Origin: CBDFKU01 sp965248975
Lineage (GTDB): Bacteria > Chloroflexota > Dehalococcoidia > Lucifugimonadales > JAGWBF01
DNA length: 64,000 nt
NCBI GenBank assembly: GCA_965248975.1
Contig: CBDFKU010000020.1
Span: 1 to 64,000, forward strand
Direction: 5' to 3'
Position numbers and translations under genes: made by a program. This document shows, in pieces, positions 41,521 through 51,300 of this stretch. Position 1 is the stretch's first letter. Each line of letters begins with the position of its first letter. A model generated the notes under the pieces. It ran no database searches. It saw only the letters and a program-made list of their open reading frames with translations, and was not told where the DNA came from.

Positions 41521-41724
41521 CTACTTTAATGCTACCTGGAAGGGGGTCCCTTTAAGAGAGCTCACCTTTAGAATGGAGAACCCCAGGAGATGCCCCTGCA
41601 TATCCACCTTCTTCATGACGCGGTCATCCTCAGTCTCTCTATAGTACCCTTCTTCTTGCTCGAATATGACTTCCAGGAAGTCGCCTTCAGCATCGTACCA
41701 AACCTTTACTGACTCTTCGGACAT
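41521..41724 (-). CDS. DUF2283 family small protein
   Basis: A 67-residue protein with the DUF2283 pattern VKVWYDAEGDFLEVIFEQEE-like start and the middle block DRVMKKVDMQGHLLGFSILK. Such proteins are often encoded with DUF4258-like toxins and may act as their antitoxin; that is inference. Its ATG (41724) lies inside the end of the upstream DUF4258-like frame, overlapping it. RBS AGGAGGCG is well placed. Confidence 0.75.
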   Translation of the reverse strand: MSEESVKVWYDAEGDFLEVIFEQEEGYYRETEDDRVMKKVDMQGHLLGFSILKVSSLKGTPFQVALK

Positions 41725-42020
41725 ATGACGCCTCCTGATTTAATGCTGTCTGTCAAATAAGCTGTTATAACGAAGGCGTCTTCTTCTTGAACCTTTGTCA
41801 CCACGCATAAATACTTTTCACCTACTACGGTGCCAACGTACCAGCGATAATAGAGCTAAACCTCAGAATCGCTGCGGGACTGGACGACCTGCTGTGGATT
41901 TGCCAGAGTCTCCCCGATTGCCCCTTCCAGTCTGGACATCTCAGGATGCTCCAGGATGTGGTCAAGTCGTTCGTTGGTAAGCCGGATCTCTCGCCCGCTG
42001 TAATCCCTAAGATGGCTCAC
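41706..42020 (-). pseudogene. DUF4258-like small protein interrupted by an amber codon
   Basis: The frame from GTG 42020 reads GREIRLTNERLDHILEHPEM, ETLANPQQVVQSRSDSEV, then TAG (41856-41858), then LYYRWYVGTVVGEKYLCVVT and EDAFVITAYLTDSIKSGG. Parts on both sides of the TAG belong to one fold (R/S-x-D…YYR…KYLCVV…DAFVITAYLTD), as in the DUF4258/PBECR-like nuclease-type toxins. One codon is thus nonsense, probably from CGG/CAG. Its GTG overlaps the TGA of rsmE by four bases (GTGA). Likely inactive. Confidence 0.65.
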
Positions 42021-42799
42021 GCGTCAGGTCCTCTAGCTGATGATCCCTGCTGCCCCATCTCCCCCGCCTCGTACAGTACCGCCGTGACGGTGGCGACGGC
42101 GGCGACGGCGGCCGTCTCCGCCCGCAGGATTCGCTTCCCCAGGCTCACCTGAACCACTCCCCTGGAGCTGGCGTAGGCCACCTCCGCCTCGTCGAAGCCT
42201 CCCTCCGGCCCGATGAACACGTTGACACGGCGAGACGCCGTTCCTTCTAGAGTCCGGCGCAGCCCCGTACCCTCTTCCATCTCCCATGGTATTATCGAGG
42301 TGTCCTGCCCGGACGTCAGATCGCAGGCCTCTTCGAAGGCGGTAGGCAGGCATATTTCGGGCAACCGGCTGCGCCTAGACTGCTCGGCCGCCTCGGTCAC
42401 GATCCTTCGCCACCGGGCATACCTGGCGCCCCCCGGGTCGTCGCGCCGCCGCGGTATGGAGCGCCTGCAGATGATGGGCACGAACCGGGCTACACCAAGC
42501 TCGGTACCCTTCTGCAGCACCCACTCGAACTTCTCACCCTTGAGGATGCCCTGATGCAGCGTTATCTCCAGCGCTGGCTCCCCCTGGCCTTCGACGGTGG
42601 ACAGGACCTCCCCTTCCACTGTGTCCCTGCTGATCCGGTTGAGGCGTACGCCGTACTCCTTGCCGGTGTTGTCCAGCAGGACCACTTCCTCTTCGGGAGA
42701 CATGCGCAGGACGCGGCTGATCTGGTGAGCCACGTCCCCTGTGAGGACGACGTTCCTGCCATTGATATCTGTGGGGGCCACGAAAAAACGGTGGGTCAC
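42017..42799 (-). CDS. rsmE: 16S rRNA (uracil1498-N3)-methyltransferase
   Basis: A 260-residue SPOUT methyltransferase that modifies U1498 of 16S rRNA. An N-terminal PUA-like domain (HRFFVAPTDINGRNVVLTGD) precedes the knot domain with WRRIVTEAAEQSRRSRLPEI, FIGPEGGFDEAEVAYA and LGKRILRAETAAVAAVATV. Its ATG overlaps the stop of prmA. Last intact gene of the hrcA-dnaJ-prmA-rsmE group, an order common in several phyla. Confidence 0.94.
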   Translation of the reverse strand: MTHRFFVAPTDINGRNVVLTGDVAHQISRVLRMSPEEEVVLLDNTGKEYGVRLNRISRDTVEGEVLSTVEGQGEPALEITLHQGILKGEKFEWVLQKGTELGVARFVPIICRRSIPRRRDDPGGARYARWRRIVTEAAEQSRRSRLPEICLPTAFEEACDLTSGQDTSIIPWEMEEGTGLRRTLEGTASRRVNVFIGPEGGFDEAEVAYASSRGVVQVSLGKRILRAETAAVAAVATVTAVLYEAGEMGQQGSSARGPDA

Positions 42800-43656
42800 C
42801 CGTCCCTCGTAAACGCCAGGGCAACCCAGTCTTCGACGCTGTAGATTTGGGTGCGTCGGAACCCGAGGCCCGTAACTACACCCTCCAACTCATCGCTCTG
42901 TCCCTGGACGAACCCCGAAACGACCAGGGTACCGCCGGGCCTGATGACAGGGTGGAGGTGCTCGGCCTGCTGGGTGATCACCCTGGCGCTTATGTTGGCC
43001 ACGGCCAGGTCGAAGTCGCCTTCGGGCACAAGCTGATGAGGGAGGGTCGCCCGGGCCAGCCGAACCATGCGCTTGATGCCACCGGCCCTGAAGTTTTTCC
43101 TGGCCGCGGTCACGGCCGAGGAGTCTAGGTCCAGGGCCACCACCGAACCGGCTCCCAGCCTCATCGCAGCGATGGACAGTATGCCGGAGCCCGTACCCAG
43201 GTCCAGGACCCTCATCCCCCGGTGCAGGTGGCCTTCCAGGGCCTCCAGACACATCCTGGTGGTGGGGTGATAGCCTGTCCCGAAGGCCATCCCCGGGTCC
43301 AGCTCGATCACTACCTCGTGAGGCTCCGGCTCATAGTCGATCCAGGAAGGCTTTATCACCAGCTTCGAGCCGATCTTCAGGAGGGTGAAATGGACCTTCC
43401 AGGCGCTCTCCCAGTCGGCGTCCTCCAGATCCTTCACCGCCAGATCAGCCATGGGTTGAACCGACCGCACCAGGTTCACACCCACCTCGATGTGAGCACG
43501 TCTCCGTTTGGACGTGCTCGGCAAGTAGGTTCGAAGCAGTATCTGGTCGGGCCCCGCTTCCTCCATGGAGATGCCATGGCCGTAACGGCCAAACAGATAG
43601 GAGATGGGCTCGACGAACTCCCGGGGGGTGATGACGCTCAGTTCCTGCCAGATCAT
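42796..43656 (-). CDS. prmA: Ribosomal protein L11 methyltransferase
   Basis: Trimethylates lysines and the N-terminus of L11. A 286-residue protein with the substrate-recognition N-terminal domain and a Rossmann SAM domain: motif I VLDLGTGSGILSIAAMRLGA, motif II VVALDLDSSAVTAARKNF, and motif IV in LAVANISARV. The block IELDPGMAFGTGYHPTTRMC is the PrmA hallmark. It overlaps rsmE by four bases and lies 96 bases after dnaJ. Confidence 0.94.
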   Translation of the reverse strand: MIWQELSVITPREFVEPISYLFGRYGHGISMEEAGPDQILLRTYLPSTSKRRRAHIEVGVNLVRSVQPMADLAVKDLEDADWESAWKVHFTLLKIGSKLVIKPSWIDYEPEPHEVVIELDPGMAFGTGYHPTTRMCLEALEGHLHRGMRVLDLGTGSGILSIAAMRLGAGSVVALDLDSSAVTAARKNFRAGGIKRMVRLARATLPHQLVPEGDFDLAVANISARVITQQAEHLHPVIRPGGTLVVSGFVQGQSDELEGVVTGLGFRRTQIYSVEDWVALAFTRDG

Positions 43657-43752
43657 GCTATTAGGCCAGAACCCCCGGCTCTCTACGACGCGATCGGGGT
43701 AGGCGCGGCGAGTCGGAGCGTGAAATCGGATCGATGGGTCGGTTCCGGGGCC

Positions 43753-44883
43753 TTATCCCAAAACGTCCTTGATCTTGTCGAACAGTCCCTTGTCTTTGGA
43801 GGGGTCCGTCGGCTTCTCCATCGTCTTGGCCAGCTCTTCCAGGAGCTGGCGCTGCTGGCTGTCGATGGAGGTGGGTACCTGCAGGTCTACGGCGATCAGC
43901 AGGTCGCCCCGGCGATGCCCGTTCAGCTGTGGCACGCCCTTGCCCTTGATCCGAAAGACGGAGCCTGGCTGTGTACCCGGTGGGATCTTGATGGTCTCGG
44001 AGTCCCTCAAGGTGGGGATCTCCAACTCATCCCCCAGGGCAGCCTGGATGAAGTTGATGGGAAGCTCGTAGACCAGGTCGTTTCTTTCGCGGCGGAACAG
44101 CTCGTGTTCCTGAACCGACAGATGCATGTACAGGTTGCCCGAGGGCCCCCCGTTGGAGCCGGCATCGCCCTCGCCGGTAAGACGTATCTGCATGCCGTCT
44201 TCCACACCGGCGGGTATCCTGACGAGGATCTTTCGGCTGTGCCGTTCGGAGCCCGAGCTGCGACAGTTGTTACAGGGCGAGCTTATCGTCGAGCCGGTCC
44301 CTCGGCAGGCCGGGCAGGCCGTCACCTGGGTAAACTGACCAAAGACACTTCTCTCGGATCGGCGGACCTGGCCAATACCACGGCAGGTGGCGCAGGTTTC
44401 GGGCCGGGTCCCGGGCTCTGCCCCGGAGCCCTGGCATCGCCCACATCTCTCGAGGCGGCTTACCTCCACCTCTCGCTCGCCGCCGAAGACCGACTCCTCG
44501 AAAGGGATAGTCAGCCCGTACTGGATGTCTCCACCCCTCTGGACGGTTCGCTGCTGCCTCCTGCCGGTAACGTCGCCGAAGAAGGAATCGAAGATGTCTC
44601 CGAAGCCCCCGAAGATGTCGAACCCATCAAAGTCCCGGGGGCTGCCGGCTCCGGCCGTGGCTCCCACGCCTGCGTGGCCGAGGCGGTCGTACCTTCCACG
44701 CTTCTCGGAGTCTATCAGCACCTGGTAGGCTTCGCTTACTTCCTTGAACTTCTCCTCGGCGTCGGGGTTCTTGTTCCTGTCGGGATGGTACTCCATGGCC
44801 TTCTTCCGGAAGGCTTTGCGGACCTCCTCCTCGGAGGCTTTCTTGAGAACTCCGAGGACGTCGTAGTAGTCTCTCTTAGCCAC
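43753..44883 (-). CDS. dnaJ: Chaperone DnaJ
   Basis: Hsp40 co-chaperone of DnaK. I take GTG 44883 as the start (V-A-K-R-D-Y-Y-D-V-L-G), as in homologues; upstream TTG 44907 would add eight residues. J domain with HPD in YHPDRNKNPDAEEK, a Gly/Phe-rich linker (DFDGFDIFGGFGDIFDSFFG), four CxxCxGxG zinc repeats (CGRCQGSG, CATCRGIG, CPACRGTG, CNNCRSSG) and a C-terminal substrate domain. Repeat 4 reads CNNCRSSG rather than CxxCxGxG. About 376 residues. No dnaK or grpE gene is in the window. Confidence 0.95.
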   Translation of the reverse strand: MAKRDYYDVLGVLKKASEEEVRKAFRKKAMEYHPDRNKNPDAEEKFKEVSEAYQVLIDSEKRGRYDRLGHAGVGATAGAGSPRDFDGFDIFGGFGDIFDSFFGDVTGRRQQRTVQRGGDIQYGLTIPFEESVFGGEREVEVSRLERCGRCQGSGAEPGTRPETCATCRGIGQVRRSERSVFGQFTQVTACPACRGTGSTISSPCNNCRSSGSERHSRKILVRIPAGVEDGMQIRLTGEGDAGSNGGPSGNLYMHLSVQEHELFRRERNDLVYELPINFIQAALGDELEIPTLRDSETIKIPPGTQPGSVFRIKGKGVPQLNGHRRGDLLIAVDLQVPTSIDSQQRQLLEELAKTMEKPTDPSKDKGLFDKIKDVLG

Positions 44884-44919
44884 GGACGTTTCTCGGTGTC
44901 CCTTCAACGAGGCGTGCCA

Positions 44920-45969
44920 TTACCTGCCGCGTACCCCCATTAGCAGGTCGCTCATGCAGGCCGAGAGGAACCTGATCCCTCCCATGATGGCGGGGTACTC
45001 CATGCGGGTAGGTCCGATGACTCCGATGGTCCCCGAAGGCCCGCTGGTAACGCCGTATCGGCTCAGGATCACGCTGTAGGACCTCAGGGCCTCTTGCTGG
45101 TTCTCCCCGCCTATGTACACGGCTGTAGCACCCTGGCCGGGAGCTTCCATAAGCAGACTCTTCAGCAGGACCCGCTCTTCCAAAAGCTCCACCAAGGCCT
45201 GGGCCCTGCGCCCCCCAGCGAACTCCGGCTGACTTAACAGCAGCCGCAGGCCGTCTACCGAGTGCTCCAGCGCAGCTTCGTTGTCGACCTCTTTGAGCAA
45301 GGCCATCGTATTCTCTTTGACCAGGTCCTGGAATGGGTCGAGTTCCAGCTGTTTGGCTGCTATCTCCGAGTAGGTGTGGCCCGATAGCTGCTCATTGAGC
45401 CTGTTGGCGGTTTCAGTAAGCTCCGTTTGGGAAGTGGGTTCTTCCAGAGGCAGAAGGTGCTGCCTCAACCTCGCCTCCTGCAACACTACCACGAGAAGCG
45501 CCAGGAACTCCTGAACATAGACCAACTGAAGGTGTTTCACCCTGGAGGCGGCCTCTCGGGGAATCGTGACGATGGCGACGTTGTCCACCATCCGGGAAAG
45601 GATCGCCGCCGCCAGCTGGATCCAGGCTTCAGGGTCCATCTGTACCGAGGAGAACTGGTCCCGGATCTGTCTCTGGAGGCTTTTGGGCGGATCCGGTGCG
45701 TCTTCCAGAGACTCCACGTAGAACCTGTACCCTTTATCGGACGGTACGCCCCCGGCCGAGACGTGGGGCCTGTGGATGTACCCCCCCTCCTCCAGCCCGG
45801 CCATCTCGTTGCGTATGGTGGCCGCGCTGACCTTGAAGGGAGACCTGCGGGCGAGGTCCTCCGAAGCGATAGGACTGGCCAGCCTGATGTACTCGTCCAC
45901 CAGGACTTTCAGGATCTCCGCCGTCCTAAGCTTTAGAGGCTTGCCGCCCACGTAATTCTCCACCTTCAT
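44920..45969 (-). CDS. hrcA: Heat-shock transcription repressor HrcA
   Basis: A 349-residue repressor that binds CIRCE elements of chaperone operons. An N-terminal winged helix (LRTAEILKVLVDEYIRLASP, FKVSAATIRNEMAGLEEGGY, IHRPHVSAGGVPSDKGYRFY) and the HrcA dimerisation/GAF-like domain follow. It is first in the operon with dnaJ. I do not see a CIRCE inverted repeat in the 110 bases upstream, so this operon may not be autoregulated in the usual way. Confidence 0.94.
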   Translation of the reverse strand: MKVENYVGGKPLKLRTAEILKVLVDEYIRLASPIASEDLARRSPFKVSAATIRNEMAGLEEGGYIHRPHVSAGGVPSDKGYRFYVESLEDAPDPPKSLQRQIRDQFSSVQMDPEAWIQLAAAILSRMVDNVAIVTIPREAASRVKHLQLVYVQEFLALLVVVLQEARLRQHLLPLEEPTSQTELTETANRLNEQLSGHTYSEIAAKQLELDPFQDLVKENTMALLKEVDNEAALEHSVDGLRLLLSQPEFAGGRRAQALVELLEERVLLKSLLMEAPGQGATAVYIGGENQQEALRSYSVILSRYGVTSGPSGTIGVIGPTRMEYPAIMGGIRFLSACMSDLLMGVRGR

Positions 45970-45994
45970 CCCTTGCTATCTTACAGACCCACGG

Positions 45995-46023
45995 AATCTA
46001 TCATTGCCCCAGGTTAGTGTCAA
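45995..46023 (-). promoter_or_regulatory. Promoter candidate for the hrcA operon
   Basis: On the minus strand TTGACA (46018-46023) is followed, after 17 bases, by TAGATT (45995-46000), about 25 bases before the hrcA ATG. Confidence 0.5.
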
Positions 46024-46096
46024 CCGTTGACTGGGTGACTTCATACCATTATACTCTGCCATGGCCTGAAGTCCTAGCCAAAAACAGGAGGGGATT

Positions 46097-46834
46097 TTGA
46101 GGTTACCAACTCGGTCTCCGACCGTGGCCGACGCCCTCTTCCCGGCATGGCAGGCGGATACCAGGCTCGCCAGGCTGGCCCGTGACGCGGCACTGATCCT
46201 GGCGTTCACCGGCCTGGTCATCCTTTCCGCCCAGATCGCGATAAGACTGCCGTGGACCACCGTTCCCATCACCGGACAGACCTTCGGCGTGCTGGTGGCC
46301 GGCGGCGCTCTGGGAGCCTGGCGTGGAGCCAGCTCCCTCTCGCTCTACATGCTGCTGGGGATGATAGGAGCACCCGTTTTCGCGCCGGGCAGCTCGGCTA
46401 CCACCGGCACATGGGATATCCACTTCATAGGGCCCTGGAGCGGTAACTCGGGACTGCCCTGGGACCTCTCCAGCGGCGGGTACATCGTCGGCTTCATATT
46501 CGCCGCGGCGCTGGTCGGATACCTCTCCGAGCGGCAATGGGACCGGAAGTCGTGGATCCTTGGTGGGATGTTCCTGGGCAACGTCGTCCTGTACATCCCC
46601 GGTATCCTGTGGCTGGCCTACCTCATCCACACTGATTGGATCCATCCCCTGGCCGGGGTGCCGCTGGGCGAGCTGATAAGGGGCTCCGACACCTGGGATA
46701 AGGCCCTCAAGGGAGGGCTATACCCCTTCATCGTCGGAGACCTGACGAAGCTGTTCCTGGCCTCGCTGACCCTTCCCGCCTTCTGGGCCATCGCAAACCG
46801 GCGCGACCGTAGTCCGAAGCAGGAAGCGGACTAG
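46097..46834 (+). CDS. bioY: Biotin transporter substrate-binding subunit BioY
   Basis: The S component of an ECF biotin importer. A 245-residue protein with six hydrophobic segments. The family motif region QIAIRLPWTTVPITGQTFGV then LVAGGALGAWRGASSLSLYM and LLGMIGAPVFAPG matches BioY closely. The start is TTG 46097 after AGGAGGGG. Divergent from hrcA. The ECF ATPase genes (bioM/bioN) are not nearby, so it either uses shared ECF modules or works alone. Confidence 0.93.
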   Translation: MRLPTRSPTVADALFPAWQADTRLARLARDAALILAFTGLVILSAQIAIRLPWTTVPITGQTFGVLVAGGALGAWRGASSLSLYMLLGMIGAPVFAPGSSATTGTWDIHFIGPWSGNSGLPWDLSSGGYIVGFIFAAALVGYLSERQWDRKSWILGGMFLGNVVLYIPGILWLAYLIHTDWIHPLAGVPLGELIRGSDTWDKALKGGLYPFIVGDLTKLFLASLTLPAFWAIANRRDRSPKQEAD

Positions 46835-47487
46835 TTGGAAATAACCTGGCTGGGACATTCCTGCTTTTGGCTTCGGTCCAGCGATCTGGTGGTGATCACC
46901 GACCCCTTCCCAGACTCCATCGGCCTCAGCCTGGGGGAGCATCGTGCCCTCGCGGTCACGGTGAGCCACGAGGACGAAAACCACAGCCATTGGCGTGGTG
47001 TGGCCGGCGGATCCCAAGGTCCTCAATGGGCCCGGCGAGTACGAGCTCTCGGGAATCTACATCACCGGGATAATGACCCCCAGGGCCGAAGGGGACCCGC
47101 CGGGCTTTCGCAACACAGCCTACCTACTGGAGATGGAGAACCTCAGACTGTGCCACCTGGGAGACGTGCGTAGCGCCCTTTCCACCCGCCAGGTCGAGGA
47201 GCTGACGCCGGTGGACGTCCTGTTCCTGCCGGTGGGCGGTACCTGCACGGTGGAAGTTCCCCAGAGCATCGAGATAGTGCAGAGTCTCGAGCCTAGAGTG
47301 GTGATACCGATGCACTACAGCGTGCCAGCGACTGCGGGTACCGTTGGGCGGCCTCGAACCGTTCCTCAAGGAGATGTCCCTGAGGGATGTGGAGGCCCAG
47401 CCCCGGCTCAACGTCTCCACCTCCAACATGCCCCAGGAGAGGCGCGTGGTGGTGATGGAACCCCAGGGGGCCCCGACCGAGGGCTAG
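46835..47487 (+). pseudogene. Metallo-beta-lactamase-fold hydrolase (UlaG/UPF0173-like) with two frame changes
   Basis: The start TTG 46835 touches the bioY stop. Frame 1 reads ITWLGHSCFWLRSSDLVVIT and ends its good match at HSHWRGVAG. An extra G near 47008-47012 shifts to the second frame: DPKVLNGPGEYELSGIYITG, NLRLCHLGDVRS and ALSTRQVEELTPVDVLFLPV, then VVIPMHYSV. A second change near 47335-47345 brings back LGGLEPFLKEMSLRDVEAQP to the TAG at 47485-47487. H-x-C-F and HLGD residues are in place for metal binding, so the gene would be complete without the two indels. Either a young pseudogene or sequence errors. Confidence 0.6.
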
Positions 47488-47579
47488 TACCCGCTCATCC
47501 CCAGCTTATCTAGGGGTGGTTCGACTGGCTCACCGCGAGCGGGCTTTGGATGCCGCTTTCCCCACTGAGGAGATGCTAG

Positions 47580-48178
47580 ACGGGCTTTCGCCGCCTCCAG
47601 GAGACGACCAGGATGGCGCCTCCCAGCGCCAGGGCTGCCAGCGCCCGCTATGAGAACGATCCGATGAGAGCTGACCCACAGACGCGTCCCCCGGCGTGGG
47701 CGGGAAGGGCGACACAGTAGGTGTCGGGGTAGGCTCCGGGGTGGGTGTGAACCGTGGGAGGCGGTGGAGTCGGCACCGGGTCGGCAAACTCCAGAGTTCA
47801 ATGTGGGGGTGAGGCCGGAGGGATTGGCGGGAGCACGGAAGGTGAGGTGCCTGAGTGGCCCTTATCCTCCCGGAAGGGGTCACTATCCAGAAGGTGGTCA
47901 CTTCGTTCACCAGGAACTCGTCGGACGGTCCCACCACCAGCAGCCGGTACTCCCCGCCGGAGCCCGTGATCACCGGCTCGCTCTCGTACCTGTCGCAGCT
48001 CTGTACGCACCCCACCACCGTAAGGCCCTCAGGGGCCGGTGCTCCCTCGATGGTCACCTGCCCCGAAGTAGATTATGGGCAATGCGGCGGCTGTCCCGAA
48101 ACGGCTGCGATGGACGCCAGAGCCACGAGCGACGGCGACCAGCGATGCCACCATGGCTAGACCGTTTCGCCGCATCCC
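47580..48178 (-). pseudogene. Exported carboxypeptidase-regulatory-like domain protein, several frame changes
   Basis: A signal peptide (MRRNGLAMVASLVAV…ALASIAAVSG) starts at 48171 or so. A beta-sandwich domain follows (VTIEGAPAPEGLTVVGCVQS, SEPVITGSGGEYRLLVVGPS, VTTFWIVTPSGRIRATQ), then a TPTP-rich stalk and a C-terminal hydrophobic anchor (ALAALALGGAILVVSWRRRK) ending at 47580. These segments lie in different minus frames, with breaks near 48130, 48070, 47880 and 47640. The order matches small surface proteins with a stalk and membrane anchor. As written it cannot be translated whole. Confidence 0.5.
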
Positions 48179-48330
48179 ACAGACCTCCTAGTGTGGCTTT
48201 CCCGGCCCGGGGCGGCCGAGCTTTCAAGCCATGATATGCTTCTCGCACCACGGTACGCAAGGGTCTTTGTAGAGAGTTCCCGGGATTTTGCGAGCCGGCG
48301 GCGAGGAGAGTGCCGGCCCCACACAGGGGG

Positions 48331-48373
48331 AAAAGAAGTGGCCCCGCCTGGCGGGCGGGGCCACTTCTTTTTG
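48331..48373. terminator. Strong bidirectional rho-independent terminator
   Basis: AAAAGAAGTGGCCCCGCC pairs with GGGCGGGGCCACTTCTTTTT around a four-base loop (TGGC). It has A and T runs on both sides, 20 bases beyond the stop of the S-layer-like gene. Confidence 0.85.
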
Positions 48374-48394
48374 TGATCTAGTCGGAGGCTGGTG

Positions 48395-51300
48395 CTACGG
48401 GACGATTCGGTCGTCTGTAACGAACCAGACCCAGTAGCCTCTGCCTATCTGGACGGCGTCGGTCAGTGTGGTGGCATCGTCGTCGGGATCTGCTCCCGGA
48501 ACGATCCTCACCCAGGCCCCACTGTCGAAGGTGAAGGCCCTGCTCCAGTTACCGCCCAGGTAGCCGTCGGGATCCAACTCGTCTCCTTGGATCTGAGGTA
48601 GCAGGCTTATGATCGGCACCAGGTTCCACTGGTTGCCCCTTACTGGGATGCTGGGCAGGATCTGCTGGGCTCCCAGTGGCGGTATGGGTATGTTCACCGT
48701 GGGAGCGCCGTTGGACCTGGCCCAGTAGGCGTGCTTGGCGTCGATGGTGGTCAGGTCGCCCTCGAAGTTGGCGGTGGGGCTGCTCCGGAAGGCCAGGAGC
48801 CACCTGTCACCGTCCATGGTGAACACAAGGTCTACCTCGGGTACGTCGCCGAAGATCGCGTCGATGCTCCCATTGGTGGGCGCACCGGGTATCGAGAAGA
48901 GGTTCATGCCCGGCGAGAGCTCCAGCGCGAAGGCCACGGGCTCCGTGACGTTGAACTCAAGGGTCCTGTCTTCTTCGTCGGCGTTACCGGCTTCGTCGCT
49001 GCCCCTGTAGGTTAGGGTGTGCGCGCCCAGGGAGATCGACGTCAGGGAGATGCTGAAGATGTTGCCACCTCTGACGTTCACCAGACCCGAGACATCGTTT
49101 CCGTCCAACTCTACCTTGGTCAGTGTAACGTCGCCATGTGTGTCTCCGGGGTACTCACCTATCTCAGCAGACCAGTCGATGGTTACAACGAAGGGGTCGG
49201 TGAACCCTGCGTTAGTGGGATCCGCTCCGGCCGCTGCCTGTACGGGTGTAGTACCGGGATCGGGGAGATCGTCGTCGACCTCGAATATGGTGGCGCCCTC
49301 CGCCTGCGGGTCGAACTGCCCCACGGTCCTCCTGTTTCGCCTGGAGTCGTCCACATCCACCAGTACGGTGTACGTGTTGGCTGCCAGGCCGGCCAGGGAG
49401 TAGCTCCACTCGTTCTGGCCCGGAGTTCGGGTGGCGGCGCCTTCGGCTACCACGACTCCGTCGGCGTCTTCCAACTCATCCAGCGCGGTGTCGGGATCGG
49501 CCGGATCCCTGGCCTGGACGGTCAGCCTGCTGGGACCGGAGGTCGGAGTCCGGATGGCTTCGTCCGTGCTGACGGTGATGGTCACGTCTCCTTGGCTCAA
49601 GGTCGGCGATGGGGTCAGTACCGGGGTAGGAGCGATCCCATCGACCGCCTCGATGGTGCCTGTGGCTGCGGAGTTACCGGCGGCGTCGGTCACCGTTCCT
49701 ACCAGCTCTACGGTGGGATTGGCATCGGCCGGCATCGCCGCCACGACCAGGAACACGTTGGTGGGCGAGTCGGCGAAGAACATGGCGTCGTCTACTGCGG
49801 CTCCATCGACCTCGAAGTCCGTGGCCTGGATGGAGTCGGCGTCCAACTCGTCAGTGAATCCTACTCGGATGCTGGTGTTCATGGAGACACCTGGGAGGAA
49901 CTGTCCGACGCCTATTCGTCGGTCGCCCTTCATCCTTTCGCCCTCATCGGCGTCGGGGTCCCACCAGTCTCCGGTGAGAGCCTCGTCAAGGCCGGGCGCC
50001 GTCCGGTCTACCTCTGTGGAGTAGGGCTGGTTTCCTAGCGTGGCGGCGTCGGCGGGATCGTCGGCAACGGCGTCCGAAGTTGCGGCGTTGCTGGCGTTGT
50101 CGCTGGCCTGGACCCACCAGCTTACGTCTGGAGCTACGGTGACATCATCAAGGTCGATGCCCAGCGCGGTTTCCAGGACGTCCTTGCTGACCGAGGCTGT
50201 AACCTCGGAGTTCGCGCCGCTGGTGGTCACGTCGTCACCTTCGATGGTGACGGTGTTCCCGTCCAGCACCGGGGCCGCGTTGGTGGTCACCTTGAACTGT
50301 ATGGTGGCCGTGTCCACTTCGGAACCCAGGTCGGTGACCAGGATTGACAGGCCGTTGTCAAGGTTGGCGACTGAAGAGCCGCTGGTGGGCGTCTCGCCGC
50401 TGAAGCTGGGATCGTCGTTCTCGACGTCCACGAAGGCCTCTACGTCCTGAGCCGGGTCCGCGTCGGTGTAGGTGATGGTTACACGGCCAAGGTTGCTCAC
50501 CTCAACTATTGGTCTGGCCGCAGGGTCTACAACGGCCGGGTCCAGAGCGTTCTGCGGGTTGGAGGGAACCCGGATGGCGTACTGTATGACTACTTGTTCT
50601 CCTGCGACGTGGTCTGCAGTTGCCGTGAGGGAGATTGTGTCTGCGTTAACCCCTCCGACGTCAACGTTCCACCCGGCGCTGACTACGGTTACGTCATTCT
50701 CGTCTACGACGCCGTCACCGTTCCTGTCCTGAATCGGCTGGTTCACAACGGCTACGTCGAAGGTCTCAGTGTTGAGCACGGGACCCAGCAGCGCCTGGTC
50801 GGCGTCGCTCTCAGAGCCGCTGTAGGTGATGGCAGTCACTGTACCGGCGGCACCGATGTCGGTTCGCACGCCTACGGTTAGCGCGCCGGTAGCGGGATCG
50901 AAGGCATTGATCTGTAGTAGGGCGCCTGCGTCACCACCACCAGGCAGTATCCAGGCCAGGTCGGTGGCGTCAACGCCGCCGCCGTTGCCGCTGTCCTGAA
51001 CGGGCGCGAAGGCGAGTGTAGCGGTGACCTGGCGGGATCCTGAGTAGCTGACGGTGAAGTCGTCGTCGGCGGCGTCATCGGGGTCCGCGGTCAAGGGGTT
51101 GGTAGCCTGGACGGTGATGATACCGGCGTCCGCGTCAACTATGGCATCGAATCGTACGCTTCCCGAGGTGATGGTAATCTCGTCTGTCAGGTCGCCGTCG
51201 CCGTCACCGTCCTGCAAGGGCGGGTTGCCGAGGGTTATGCTGAACAGATCGTTGTCGGCGCGGTCCCCGCCCTCGAAGGCCTCGTCCTCGTAGTTCTGCA

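Noticed and set aside
43222..44943. 573-codon open frame opposite prmA and dnaJ
   Set aside because: Shadow of two well-conserved genes; no RBS or recognisable domain.
45970..46096. CIRCE element before hrcA
   Set aside because: I looked for TTAGCACTC and its inverted partner and found no adequate match; TTAGTGTCA with GGGTGAC is too weak.
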